A DNA stretch of 64,000 nt from Stenotrophomonas rhizophila. Its GTDB lineage: Bacteria; Pseudomonadota; Gammaproteobacteria; Xanthomonadales; Xanthomonadaceae. A program made the position numbers and the translations under genes. The stretch spans positions 1,853,605-1,917,604 of the forward strand of contig NZ_CP007597.1 in the NCBI RefSeq assembly GCF_000661955.1, read 5' to 3'. Positions 17,201 through 24,464 of the stretch are shown here, in pieces; position 1 is the stretch's first letter, and every line of letters starts with the position of its first letter. The notes under the pieces were generated by a model. The model ran no database searches, was not told where the DNA came from, and saw nothing but the letters and a program-made list of their open reading frames with translations.

Positions 17201-17338
17201 CATTCGGTGTTCTGGGGAACGCTGGCCTACACGCTGATCGGCGGCACCATCGCCGGCACCGTGATGACGCTGGTGTTCCTGCCGGCGATGTACGCCATCT
17301 GGTTCAAGGTCCGAGCGGAAACGACCCCCGTAGCCTGA
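14273..17338 (+). CDS. RND multidrug efflux transporter
   Basis: 1021 residues starting with GTG inside the adaptor stop. Twelve predicted helices and two large periplasmic loops match the HAE1/AcrB-like superfamily. Early motifs include LGRAEDPAFTVKVMTI, AWPGATPTEMQDQVAEKLE and GVKKVNIIGEQSERIYVE. The proton-relay aspartates lie in LGLLVDDAIIAIEMMVVK. The last helices include IALSGILMRNTLILIGQI and RARPVILTSLAAVLAFIPL. It is a proton-driven exporter; substrates cannot be read from sequence. The ketosynthase gene 36 bp downstream is unusual and may hint at a lipid-like substrate. Confidence 0.95.
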   Translation: MSGFNLSALAVRERAITVFLIFLISVAGIVSFFQLGRAEDPAFTVKVMTIVTAWPGATPTEMQDQVAEKLEKRLQELRWYDRSETHTRPGLSFTTLTLQDGTPPSQVQEEFYQARKKMADEAANLPAGVIGPMVNDEYADVTFALFALKAKGEPFRALARDAETLRQRLLHVPGVKKVNIIGEQSERIYVELSHERLSNLGITPQDVFGALNGQNALTPAGSVEAKGPQIFIRLDGALDQLEKIRDTPIVAQGKTLKLQDIATVKRGYEDPSTFMIRNGGEPAMLLGIVMRDGWNGLDLGASLDAEVKKINQGLPVGMALDKVTDQAVNISASVDEFMMKFFAALLVVMLVCFVSMGWRVGVVVAAAVPLTLAAVFMVMAATGKNFDRITLGSLILALGLLVDDAIIAIEMMVVKMEEGYSRVKASAYAWSHTAAPMLAGTLVTAVGFMPNGFARSTAGEYTSNMFWIVGIALIVSWVVAVFFTPYLGVKLLPELKTVEGGHSSLYDTPRYNRFRSILARVIARKWLAAGSVIGLFVLAVVGMGLVKKQFFPISDRPEVLVEVQMPYGTAIEQTNLATRKVEQWLAVQEEAKIVTAYIGQGAPRFYLAISPELPDPAFAKIVVRTDSQAQRDALKARLRQAVAEGLAPEARVRVTQLVFGPYSPYPVAYRVSGPDPDVIRGIAAKVEQTLHASPMMRTVNTDWGVRTPTLHFTLDQDRLQAMGMTSASVSQQLQFFLSGVPVTAVREDIRTVEVVARSGGDTRLDPARIADFTLVGAAGQRVPLSQIGSVEVRMEEPVLRRRDRVPTITVRGDIDDALQPPDVSAAISKQLEPLIASLPEGYAIAQAGSIEESGKAMSAMLPLFPIMLAVTLLIIILQVRSISAMIMVFMTSPLGLIGVVPTLLLFQQPFGINALVGLIALSGILMRNTLILIGQIHENEEAGMETFHAIIEATVHRARPVILTSLAAVLAFIPLTHSVFWGTLAYTLIGGTIAGTVMTLVFLPAMYAIWFKVRAETTPVA

Positions 17339-17374
17339 CTCTGGCCCGGACCTCTTTTATATGGGAAGTGATGT

Positions 17375-18652
17375 ATGAGCAGTGCCGACAAAGATCGCAT
17401 CGTAGTGACCGGAATGGGCGTGGTCAGTCCACTTGGCTGCGGGGTTGAGACCGTCTGGTCGCGCCTCCTGGCCGGGCGCTCCGGGATCGGGTCGCTGGGC
17501 GCCGAGCTTGCGGCGGGCACCGGCTGTGAAGTGGGTGGCCGCGTGCCTGATCGCATTCAAGATCCCGACGGAGGCTTCGATTCGACCGGCATCATCGCGC
17601 CGAAAGATCTCAAGAAGATGGACCGGTTCGTGGAGTTCGCGTTGGTCGCCGCCCACGAAGCGCTTGAGCAGGCGGGGTGGCAGGACGCCGATGCCCGCGG
17701 GCTGCTGCGAACGGCGACCGTGATTGCCACCGGGATCGGCGGGTTTGGATCCATCGTCAATGCCGTCCACACCACCGACAGCCGCGGGCCTGGCCGGCTG
17801 TCGCCCTTCACCGCACCGACCTTCCTGGCCAACATGGCGGCGGGGCAGGCGTCGATCCGTTACGGGTTCAAGGGCCCGCAGGGCGCGCCCGTCACGGCCT
17901 GCGCGGCGGGCGTCCAGGCCATTGGTGATGCGGCGCGTCTCATCCGGTCCGGTGAGGCGGACATCGCGCTGTGCGGTGGGGCGGAGGCGGCGATGCACCG
18001 GGTCAGCCTGGGTGGATTCGCAGCCGCCAAGGCGCTCAGCACGTCGTTCAATGACACACCGCAGGCAGCCTCTCGCCCCTTCGATGAGCAGCGGGACGGG
18101 TTTGTCATGTCCGAAGGGGCGGGGTTGCTGGTGATCGAGCGCCTGGACCATGCGTTGGCGCGTGGCGCCACGCCGCTGGCCGAGCTGGTTGGCTACGGCA
18201 CGACCTCCGATGCCTACCACCTGACGGCTGGGCCCGAGGACGGCAGCGGGGCGCGGCGGGCGATGGAGATCGCGCTGGCGCAGGCCGGCATTGCGCCGGC
18301 GCAGGTTGATCACATCAACGCGCATGCCACCTCCACCCAGGTGGGCGACCGGGCAGAGCTTGCGGCGATGCGCGCGCTGTTTGGTACCCGACCTGATCTT
18401 CTGATCTCTGCCACCAAATCCAGCACCGGGCATCTGCTCGGGGCGGCGGGCGGCATCGAGGCCATCTTCACCGTGCTTGCTCTGCGTGATCAGACCGCGC
18501 CGGCGACGCTCAATCTGATACGTCCGGATCCGCTGGCCGAAGGACTGTCGATCGTAGGCGGCGTGCCGCGGAAGGCGGACATGGCGTTCGCCCTGACCAA
18601 CGGGTTCGGTTTTGGCGGCGTGAATGCCAGCGCGCTGTTCCGGCGCCTGTGA
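17375..18652 (+). CDS. FabF-like beta-ketoacyl-ACP synthase II in the efflux operon
   Basis: 425 residues with the thiolase fold and an intact Cys-His-His triad: C176 (VTACAAGVQ), H317 (HINAHATSTQVGD) and H353 (KSSTGHLLGAAGG, with K348). VVSPLGCGVETVW near the start and FGFGGVNASALF at the end are typical of FabF. It should catalyse Claisen condensation of malonyl-ACP with an acyl primer. Housekeeping fabF normally sits with acpP and fabG, so this copy between an RND pump and a TetR gene is probably a second, conditional enzyme for special acyl chains. It is followed by a GTGA overlap. Confidence 0.92.
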   Translation: MSSADKDRIVVTGMGVVSPLGCGVETVWSRLLAGRSGIGSLGAELAAGTGCEVGGRVPDRIQDPDGGFDSTGIIAPKDLKKMDRFVEFALVAAHEALEQAGWQDADARGLLRTATVIATGIGGFGSIVNAVHTTDSRGPGRLSPFTAPTFLANMAAGQASIRYGFKGPQGAPVTACAAGVQAIGDAARLIRSGEADIALCGGAEAAMHRVSLGGFAAAKALSTSFNDTPQAASRPFDEQRDGFVMSEGAGLLVIERLDHALARGATPLAELVGYGTTSDAYHLTAGPEDGSGARRAMEIALAQAGIAPAQVDHINAHATSTQVGDRAELAAMRALFGTRPDLLISATKSSTGHLLGAAGGIEAIFTVLALRDQTAPATLNLIRPDPLAEGLSIVGGVPRKADMAFALTNGFGFGGVNASALFRRL

Positions 18653-19275
18653 ACACCGCGGCCTCCACCCGTTGCGCAAGCAAAACCAGCCTGCGCTGGG
18701 AGAGGGCGAGGGAGAGCGCCAGGCGGTGCATCCGTGAAAGAGCCGCCACGGTATTTGCGGAGGAGGGCTTTGAGCGGGCAACGATGAGGCGCATCGCGAC
18801 GGTCTGTGGTGTCACGAAGGTCACCCTCTACGCGCACTATCGTGACAAGGAGCGGCTTTACAGGTCGGTCATGGACGGCCACCTGGCATCGATGCCGTCA
18901 GGCGCGCTGGACATGCACGGGGTTGCCGATCTCGGCGACGCGCTGATGCGTATCACTGACGGCATCGGGCGATTGGCGGCAGATGGGTCGTGCCAGGCGT
19001 TCTGCCGGTCGTTGTCGCACTCTGGTCCGGCCAGCGATGTCTACAGGGAACACTGGAACGCGATGCTTGCACCGTATTTCAGACTTGCAGAAGACGCATT
19101 CACGAAGGCGTCCAGCCGCCCGACCCACGCTGCAGACAGCGAGAAGTTCCTGAGGCTGCTCCTCACAGAACACGGCTTACCCCAAGGGGCCAGGCCGGTG
19201 TCCGGGCCCGACGCAACCGTCGCGCTTTTCCTGCGGGCCTACGCGGCGCCACTGCCAGGCGCGCGCGCATTTTGA
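18649..19275 (+). CDS. TetR-family regulator at the end of the RND/FabF operon
   Basis: 208 residues, GTG start overlapping the fabF stop as GTGA. The HTH lies around residues 30-70 (AATVFAEEGFERATMRRIA, CGVTKVTLYAHYRDKERLY). The C-terminal part (AFCRSLSHSGPASDVYREHW, and a predicted all-helical tail) is typical of AcrR-like regulators. The coupling means it is made together with the pump and the ketosynthase. It may act on the operon as feedback or sense an acyl product. Two TetR genes therefore bracket the pump. Confidence 0.85.
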   Translation: MNTAASTRCASKTSLRWERARESARRCIRERAATVFAEEGFERATMRRIATVCGVTKVTLYAHYRDKERLYRSVMDGHLASMPSGALDMHGVADLGDALMRITDGIGRLAADGSCQAFCRSLSHSGPASDVYREHWNAMLAPYFRLAEDAFTKASSRPTHAADSEKFLRLLLTEHGLPQGARPVSGPDATVALFLRAYAAPLPGARAF

Positions 19276-19333
19276 CGCGGTCTTGGCGCGTGCTGCGGAT
19301 ACTTCTCCGTCATTGTTCCAGAGGAGAAGGGCA

Positions 19334-19723
19334 ATGGCCGCCAGACAAAAGACCCCGTCAAGCCCCAAGGTGCTGAGGATCGAAGCGATGCCGCTGGACT
19401 TCGGCGAAGCCGCCGTCGTGATCGAACTGGACGCCGAACCGCCCAAGCGCTGGTTCAAGGCGCTCAAACGCGAGATGACGTATTCAGAGGGCTTGGAGAC
19501 CGCGTCGGCGAAGTTCGACGGCTGCTTCGTTTACCTCGTGGGGCTGGATCCGGCCCTGGGGAGCGCTGTCCGCCGTGCCAGCCGGCTGCTTGCAGCGGTG
19601 CAGGAGGGTTTTGAACAGAAAGGCACTGGTTTTCCCGACAGCGACCCGGCCGCTGACGATGCTCTGCATCCGGCTGCTTCCCGGCAAGTGCCGCTCTCAG
19701 CGAGAGGCGAAATGAGGCGCTGA
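19334..19723 (+). CDS. Hypothetical protein
   Basis: 129 residues from the ATG at 19334, preceded by GAGGAGAAGG. It contains an alpha/beta stretch (VLRIEAMPLDFGEAAVVIEL, RWFKALKREMTYSEGLET, GCFVYLVGLDPALGSAVRR) and a disordered, polar C terminus. No signal peptide or membrane helix. I do not recognise a family. It stands alone between the efflux operon and the convergent YciF-like gene. Confidence 0.6.
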   Translation: MAARQKTPSSPKVLRIEAMPLDFGEAAVVIELDAEPPKRWFKALKREMTYSEGLETASAKFDGCFVYLVGLDPALGSAVRRASRLLAAVQEGFEQKGTGFPDSDPAADDALHPAASRQVPLSARGEMRR

Positions 19724-19828
19724 TGGAGATGAGCGGCAGTCCATGCCGCTCCACGGTTCAGCCTCTACAGCTCGCCGAAAAAGGGGACTCCGGCAGAACG
19801 TCTCCGTACCTGTTGTTCGCCATGGGCC

Positions 19829-20326
19829 TCAAGCGGCCTTCGCGGCCTTGGCGTTGCCGCCGGACTTGGCCAGGATCGTCAGCTTCTCATCGGTAGCCTT
19901 TTCTTCTTCCAGAGTTTCCAGCAGGAGCGGAAGCGCGTCCTTGTAACCCAGCTGCTTGGCGAGGGCAGCGATGGTGCCGTAGGACGCGATCTCGTAGTGC
20001 TCAACCTTCTGGGCACCGCCGATAAGCGCGGCATCGCGCACGGGACCTTCCTCGATGCTGTCGATGGCTTCTTTTCCCTCCTCAACCAGCCCTTCCATGG
20101 CGGCGCACTTGATGCGCTTGAGACGAATGCCCAACAGTTCGACCACCTGGTCGATGCGCTCGATCTGGCCTTGGGTTTCTTCCAGGTGGGTTTCGAAGGC
20201 GGCGGCCAGGTCCGGGTCGGTGGCGGCGCGCGCAAGGCGGGGCAGCGCCTTGGCCATCTGCTTCTCCGCGCTGTAAATATCCGACAGTTCGTGGATGAAC
20301 AGGTCTTCAGCGGTCTTGATCGCCAT
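19829..20326 (-). CDS. YciF/YciE-like ferritin-fold stress protein (DUF892)
   Basis: 165 residues from the ATG at 20326 with GGAG upstream. It is all-helical, with the DUF892 pattern: EDLFIHELSDIYSAEKQMAKALP, THLEETQGQIERIDQVVELL, EGLVEEGKEAIDSI, GAQKVEHYEIASYGTIAALA and LLLETLEEEKATDEKL. The conserved Glu/His residues of the four-helix bundle are present. These proteins are di-iron, ferritin-like and induced by osmotic or general stress. The C-terminal Ala/Lys tail is common in the family. Convergent with the upstream hypothetical gene. Confidence 0.92.
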   Translation of the reverse strand: MAIKTAEDLFIHELSDIYSAEKQMAKALPRLARAATDPDLAAAFETHLEETQGQIERIDQVVELLGIRLKRIKCAAMEGLVEEGKEAIDSIEEGPVRDAALIGGAQKVEHYEIASYGTIAALAKQLGYKDALPLLLETLEEEKATDEKLTILAKSGGNAKAAKAA

Positions 20327-20768
20327 GAGGATTCTCCGGGTTGGTGGTGGGTGGAGCGCTGAAGCTAGGCGCACTCTCGTTAGGCGCGTGCGCAGATCCG
20401 TGAAGGTCTGCTACACGCGTGGCATGTCGCCCGTGGCGCACGGCATGCGCACCCCTTTCCTGGCGTCGTTCAGGCGTTGGTGACCGGCTCGCACGAGTCG
20501 TTGAACCCGCTCCCGCGCTTGGCCCAGATGCCGCAATTCAGGATGGAAGGTGTGAAGGGGCATGCAATGCATGTTCACCGGCGCCCCACCGTTGGGGGGC
20601 TAGAAAGAGGTCCAGTAGTGGACCAAGGCCGTAGGGCCGACCTCGGTAGCGGTTCGCAAGCATCTGGGCAAGTGACGGTCGGTGGGAATGTTCCGCACTG
20701 AACACCGCCGCACGCCCTGCGTCTGGAAGGCCACGTCGGATCGCTTGGGACGTTCAGGAGAAGCCGCA
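20327..20768. other. Intergenic region without a recognisable gene
   Basis: These 442 bases separate the divergent YciF-like gene and the DUF1264 lipoprotein gene. A GC-rich hairpin (GCCCC with GGGGC) lies near 20583-20601, and in-frame extensions of the lipoprotein reach 20682 without similarity. It presumably holds both promoters. No box was identified with confidence. Confidence 0.4.
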
Positions 20769-21581
20769 ATGCATCGAGCCGCCGTATGTGCCGCTGTCAT
20801 CTTCGCCTTGTCCGGGTGCGGAGGCGGCAACACAGCGTCCAGCGTCCAAGCGCCCGGGGCCGAAGAAACCGCGAAGACCAAAGCGCTCGAGACCGGGGCA
20901 GCCGTGCTGCAGGACCGACCGCCGGTCGATGCCATCAACGCCTATCTGGACGGATTCCATTTCTACAACGGTCAGATGAAGGTCCAGATGGAAGCCCATC
21001 ACTACTGCGCCATCCTCAACGAGGATGTCATCCAGTGCACGATCTACGACGGCAACGTGAAAGACGCCAAGTTGATGGGGGTGGAATACATCATCAGTGA
21101 GACGCTCTTTGCAGGCCTTCCCGAGCAGGAAAAGGCGCTATGGCACAGCCACGTTCAAGAGGTGACATCCGGGCAGCTCATCGCGCCAGGGATTCCCGAG
21201 GTGGCCGAGCATGCGCTGATGGAGAAGCTCATCCATACGTATGGCAAGACCTGGCACACCTGGCACACAGACCTGGACAAGGACCTGCCCCGAGGCATGC
21301 CGCAGCTGATGATGGGATTCACCGCAGATGGCCAGGCGGACCCGGCCATGGTTGCTGCCCGTGACGCCCGACTCGGCGTCAGTAGTGAGGACAAGCGAAA
21401 GCGCCGTGCCGACATCACCGCGCCCTCAATCGATGCAGGCGCCGATGCCTGGCAGAAGGGGAAGGTCATCCAGATCGAAGACCCGACGGGTGGACATGCT
21501 CACGCCGGGAAGGAAGATGCCGACGCGCCATCCGACGGGGCCAAGAATGCGACGTCCAAGGGCAGCTCATCAGGACGCTGA
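20769..21581 (+). CDS. DUF1264 (oil-body-associated-like) lipoprotein
   Basis: 270 residues with lipobox LSGC at Cys17. The core matches DUF1264: INAYLDGFHFYNGQMKVQME, HHYCAILNEDVIQCTIYDGN, KLMGVEYIISETLFAGLPE, EKALWHSHVQEVTSGQL and TYGKTWHTWHTD. The conserved His residues (AHHYC, LWHSH, TWHTWH) are all present and suggest metal binding. The family is named for plant oil-body proteins, but the bacterial role is unknown. The last ~60 residues are polar and low complexity, probably a flexible extension. It stands divergent from the DUF892 gene, both stress-type families. Confidence 0.9.
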   Translation: MHRAAVCAAVIFALSGCGGGNTASSVQAPGAEETAKTKALETGAAVLQDRPPVDAINAYLDGFHFYNGQMKVQMEAHHYCAILNEDVIQCTIYDGNVKDAKLMGVEYIISETLFAGLPEQEKALWHSHVQEVTSGQLIAPGIPEVAEHALMEKLIHTYGKTWHTWHTDLDKDLPRGMPQLMMGFTADGQADPAMVAARDARLGVSSEDKRKRRADITAPSIDAGADAWQKGKVIQIEDPTGGHAHAGKEDADAPSDGAKNATSKGSSSGR

Positions 21582-21618
21582 GCGTGGACGTCGAGGCCAA
21601 GGCCAGGACGTCCGCCGG

Positions 21619-21948
21619 CTACTCTCTCGTTTCGATGGCCAGAGCCCGATGGGCCACTGGCAGCATTGGGTTGAGCTGTATTTCCCGTGCCAACGCGTAC
21701 TCTGCAGAACGCCTGGAAGGCTCGCCAATAGCCGAGAGCCGCGCGTTGCTGACGGCGTGATGCGAGCCGCACTGCCCACAGCGAAAAAGCGCTCCACCTG
21801 GAAGCTCCATCAGGGAACCAAGGGTTGAGGCAGTGGTTGTGCTGCAATGGCCGCATTCGACAGTGAGCGCCAGAATGCGCTCGACTTCGCCGGAAGAGGC
21901 ATAGCTCGCTTCAAAGGAGCGAATGACAAAAGATGCTGAGGTGGGCAT
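21619..21948 (-). CDS. Small zinc-ribbon protein, paralogue 2
   Basis: 109 residues. Two CxxC pairs at C32/C35 (CGHC) and C57/C60 (CGQC) are arranged as in the genes at 8114-8398 and 45460-45705. It starts MPTSASF, matching their M-P-x(4)-F start. The C-terminal 35 residues are an extra helical tail (RRSAEYALAREIQLN) absent from the shortest paralogue. Function unknown. It is probably a soluble zinc-binding protein. A pair of GTAG repeats begins 198 bp upstream, and the DUF1264 gene ends 37 bp away convergently. Confidence 0.7.
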   Translation of the reverse strand: MPTSASFVIRSFEASYASSGEVERILALTVECGHCSTTTASTLGSLMELPGGALFRCGQCGSHHAVSNARLSAIGEPSRRSAEYALAREIQLNPMLPVAHRALAIETRE

Positions 21949-22145
21949 CGTTGCTCCTGAACAGGGGGAATGAGCAGAGCATCTCCGGAAACCCGTGACG
22001 GGATTGTCGTGATGGGCCGCAGTGTTGTTCCGTCATCACTGCCGCGCAGATTGATACCCACGCAGGTGGCCGGCGGGGATCGGCCAGGCCGCGTGTTGCG
22101 TCGTCCTCTCATGGGTGGCTTCCACATCAACGCCCAACCGTCCGG

Positions 22146-22219
22146 GTAGAGCCACCCCATGGGTGGCTGACGCCCCAATGATCCCGGTCGCACGGCAGCC
22201 ACCCATGGGGTGGCTCTAC
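22146..22219. repeat. Pair of inverted SMAG GTAG elements (BIME)
   Basis: A 24-bp unit beginning GTAGAGCCACCCC (22146-22169) is repeated as its exact reverse complement at 22196-22219, separated by 26 bp. Each unit can also fold by itself (AGCCACC with GGTGGCT). A degenerate third copy lies at ~22110-22125. Head-to-head GTAG elements of this kind are the usual paired form of SMAG repeats. Confidence 0.85.
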
Positions 22220-22252
22220 CGCCCGATGCCGGTCGCACGGTGTAGCTGGCGT

Positions 22253-22620
22253 CTACCTGTCCATGTCCATGGCGCAGGTGATCGCCCGGTTCGCCTCCAG
22301 CTCTGCCAGCCATTCGCGCAACGCCGCATGCACCCGCGTGTACGCACTGCTTCGAGCAACAGCCGCCGCGGCGCCACTGCGGCGTCGGCGCACGCGATGA
22401 TCGCGGCCACCATCTTCTCCACGTCCCCATCGATCAAGAACGTGCCCGTGTTCTCGCCAAACAACGCGCTGCGGATGGCACCGCTGGGGGTATCGGCGTA
22501 GGCGGGCAGGGCGTCGCCCCGGTCCAGCGCACCGCCAAAGCCCGTGGCCGTCGGGCCCGGCTCGATCAGCGTTATCTGGATGCCAAAGGGGACCACTTCC
22601 TACGCCACTGCTTCCACGAA
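22253..22620 (-). pseudogene. Remnant of a short-chain dehydrogenase
   Basis: Minus-strand codons from ~22620 read FVEAVA, then TAG (22600-22602), then EVVPFGIQITLIEPGPTATG and the rest of an SDR C-terminal half (GEN TGTFLIDGDVEKMVAAI). The frame then shifts near 22340 and continues as SSAYTRVHAALREWLAELE to a TAG at 22253-22255. The N-terminal two thirds, with the cofactor and Tyr-x-x-x-Lys motifs, is missing. So this is a truncated, nonsense-mutated and frameshifted SDR gene. It ends against the GTAG pair and begins at an inverted repeat. Confidence 0.8.
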
Positions 22621-22647
22621 CACTCTGCTGGCACTGATTCGTGGAAG
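22611..22647. repeat. Perfect 10-bp inverted repeat at the pseudogene border
   Basis: CTTCCACGAA (22611-22620) and TTCGTGGAAG (22638-22647) are exact reverse complements around a 17-bp loop. The match extends outward to ACTGC/GCAGT with one inserted base. It lies 19 bp past the end of the araC-type gene and may end its transcript. It also marks the break point of the SDR remnant. Confidence 0.6.
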
Positions 22648-22665
22648 GCAGTAAGCCCGTGCCGC

Positions 22666-23562
22666 TTACCCACGTCGGCTTGCGATCATGCGCGCCGCAT
22701 CCTGCGAGGGTGGCAAACCGAAGGCACGCGCGTATTCGCGGGTGAACTGGGTGGGACTCTCATAGCCGACATCGAGCGCGGCCGCAGTAACGCTTGTTCC
22801 CCGCGTCGACAGAATTTGGCGGGCCTGCAGCAGGCGCAGCTGCTTCTGGTACTGAAGCGGGCTCAGTGCGGTGGCGGACTTGAAGTGGCGGTGGAAGGCC
22901 GACTCGCTCATTGCCACCTGTTCGGCCAAGGCGGCGATTCGAAGCGGTTTGGCGTAGTCGCTACGGATGCGCTGGATCGCGCTGCTGATACGCGCCAGCG
23001 CCGAATCCGGTGTGGCCAACTGCCGCAGCATGCACCCATGTGGTCCCTGCAGCACGCGGTATAGGATCTCGCGCTCGTACGCCGGCGCCAGCGCGGGTAT
23101 CTCGCCGGGGCGCTCCATCAGGCGCAACATGCGCACCCACGCATCCATCAGCTCCGGGGTGACGGCAGCGACGTTGAAGGCCTCGGTCTGGGTGGAGGGC
23201 TCGCCGCGCCCGGTGGCGGCATCGGTGGTGTCGCACAAAAGCGCTGCGATGATGCCAAGGTCCAGCGTGAGGCTCACCGCCAGGTACGGCTCGCCGGTGC
23301 TGGCCGGGTGCACCGCACCTACCGCCGGCAGGTCCACGGACATGATGAAGTACGTGGCCGGGTCGTATTCGAGGGTCTTCTCACCCACCGTCATGGATTT
23401 GCTTCCCTGCAGGATCAGGTTGATCATCGGCTCGTATACGGCCGCCAGGGCATGCTCCGGGATCTCGCCTTGCACCATGGCAACGCGGGGAATGCCCGTA
23501 TCGGTACGGCGATTTTCGGCATGCGCCGCGAGGCGGCGCAGTTCTTCCAGTGCGTTATCCAT
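22666..23562 (-). CDS. AraC-family transcriptional regulator
   Basis: 298 residues from the ATG at 23562. The N-terminal half is the AraC_N ligand-type domain (IPRVAMVQGEIPEHALAAVY, MINLILQGSKSMTVGE, YFIMSVDLPAVGAV). The C-terminal ~100 residues hold two HTHs (PLRIAALAEQVAMSESAFHRHF, then VTAAALDVGYESPTQFTREYAR). It is divergent from the SDR-VOC-fusion-SnoaL operon, 139 bp away, and most likely controls it, as in many YqhC-like AraC/SDR pairs. Confidence 0.92.
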   Translation of the reverse strand: MDNALEELRRLAAHAENRRTDTGIPRVAMVQGEIPEHALAAVYEPMINLILQGSKSMTVGEKTLEYDPATYFIMSVDLPAVGAVHPASTGEPYLAVSLTLDLGIIAALLCDTTDAATGRGEPSTQTEAFNVAAVTPELMDAWVRMLRLMERPGEIPALAPAYEREILYRVLQGPHGCMLRQLATPDSALARISSAIQRIRSDYAKPLRIAALAEQVAMSESAFHRHFKSATALSPLQYQKQLRLLQARQILSTRGTSVTAAALDVGYESPTQFTREYARAFGLPPSQDAARMIASRRG

Positions 23563-23664
23563 GACAACATTGGACACCCGCCGCAGGGGCCTGGCAAGGC
23601 GGAAAGCAGGAATAGGCAGGAATTGGCGAGGATCAGGTCGGCGCGCCGCAGTCGGCGACCCTAG

Positions 23665-23692
23665 CCTGTGCATCTCCCCCCAACTGCACAGG
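23665..23692 (+). promoter_or_regulatory. Inverted repeat overlapping the SDR ribosome binding site
   Basis: CCTGTGCA (23665-23672) and TGCACAGG (23685-23692) form a perfect 8-bp stem with a 12-nt loop, 9 bp before the ATG at 23702. The right arm contains the AGG of the Shine-Dalgarno sequence AGGA. It may be a protein operator, or an RNA hairpin that masks the ribosome site. Confidence 0.5.
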
Positions 23693-23701
23693 ACCACCTG
23701 C

Positions 23702-24445
23702 ATGAAACACGTAATGATCACCGGCGGCAGCCGCGGCATTGGTGCCAGCGCCGCGTTGCACTGCGCGCAGCGCGGCATGGGCGTCATCCTCACCTACAAC
23801 GCCCAGCCCCATGCTGCCCAGCTGGTGGTGGAGCGCATCCAGGCAGAAGGCGGCACGGCAGTGGCCCTGCAGCTGGATGTGGGCAACACCGGCAGCTTTG
23901 CGGCATTTGCAGCGAAGGTGAAGGACACCTTGCAGGGTACCTGGGGCGCCTCCGCGCTGGGTGGGCTGGTGAACAACGCCGGCTTCGGGCTGTTCAATCC
24001 GATCGAGACCGTGACCGAGGAACAGTTCGACGGTCTGTTCAACGTGCACCTGAAGGGGCCGTTCTTCCTCACACAGGCACTGCTGCCGCTGCTGGGTACT
24101 GGCGCAAGCATCGTCAATATCACCAGTGCCACCACGCGTGTGGCCACCGCCGGGGTGGCGCCATACGCTGCCTTCAAGGGTGGGCTGGAGGTGCTTACCC
24201 GCTACATGGCCAAGGAGTTCGGCGAGCGCCGCATCCGCGTCAATGCCGTCGCACCTGGGGCGATCCGTACCGAACTGGGCGGCGGCCTCAACGATGAATT
24301 CGAAGCCCTGCTGGCCGCGCAGACGGCACTGGGTCGGGTAGGTGAGCCGGACGACGTGGGCCGCGTCATTGCCGGGCTGCTCGGTGATGAGCAGGCGTGG
24401 GTCAATGCGCAGACCATTGAAGTTGCAGGCGGCTACAACATCTAG
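23702..24445 (+). CDS. Short-chain dehydrogenase/reductase, first gene of an AraC-linked operon
   Basis: 247 residues, classical SDR: ITGGSRGIGASAALHCA (cofactor loop), VNNAGFGLFNP, a Ser in IVNITSATT, catalytic YAAFK, then RIRVNAVAPGAIRTEL and a QTIEVAGGYNI end typical of FabG-like enzymes. It probably reduces a small ketone or oxidises an alcohol with NADP(H). It is followed within 19 bp by a VOC gene. The divergent AraC gene is the likely regulator. Confidence 0.92.
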   Translation: MKHVMITGGSRGIGASAALHCAQRGMGVILTYNAQPHAAQLVVERIQAEGGTAVALQLDVGNTGSFAAFAAKVKDTLQGTWGASALGGLVNNAGFGLFNPIETVTEEQFDGLFNVHLKGPFFLTQALLPLLGTGASIVNITSATTRVATAGVAPYAAFKGGLEVLTRYMAKEFGERRIRVNAVAPGAIRTELGGGLNDEFEALLAAQTALGRVGEPDDVGRVIAGLLGDEQAWVNAQTIEVAGGYNI

Positions 24446-24464
24446 TTCGCAACGGGAGTACGAC

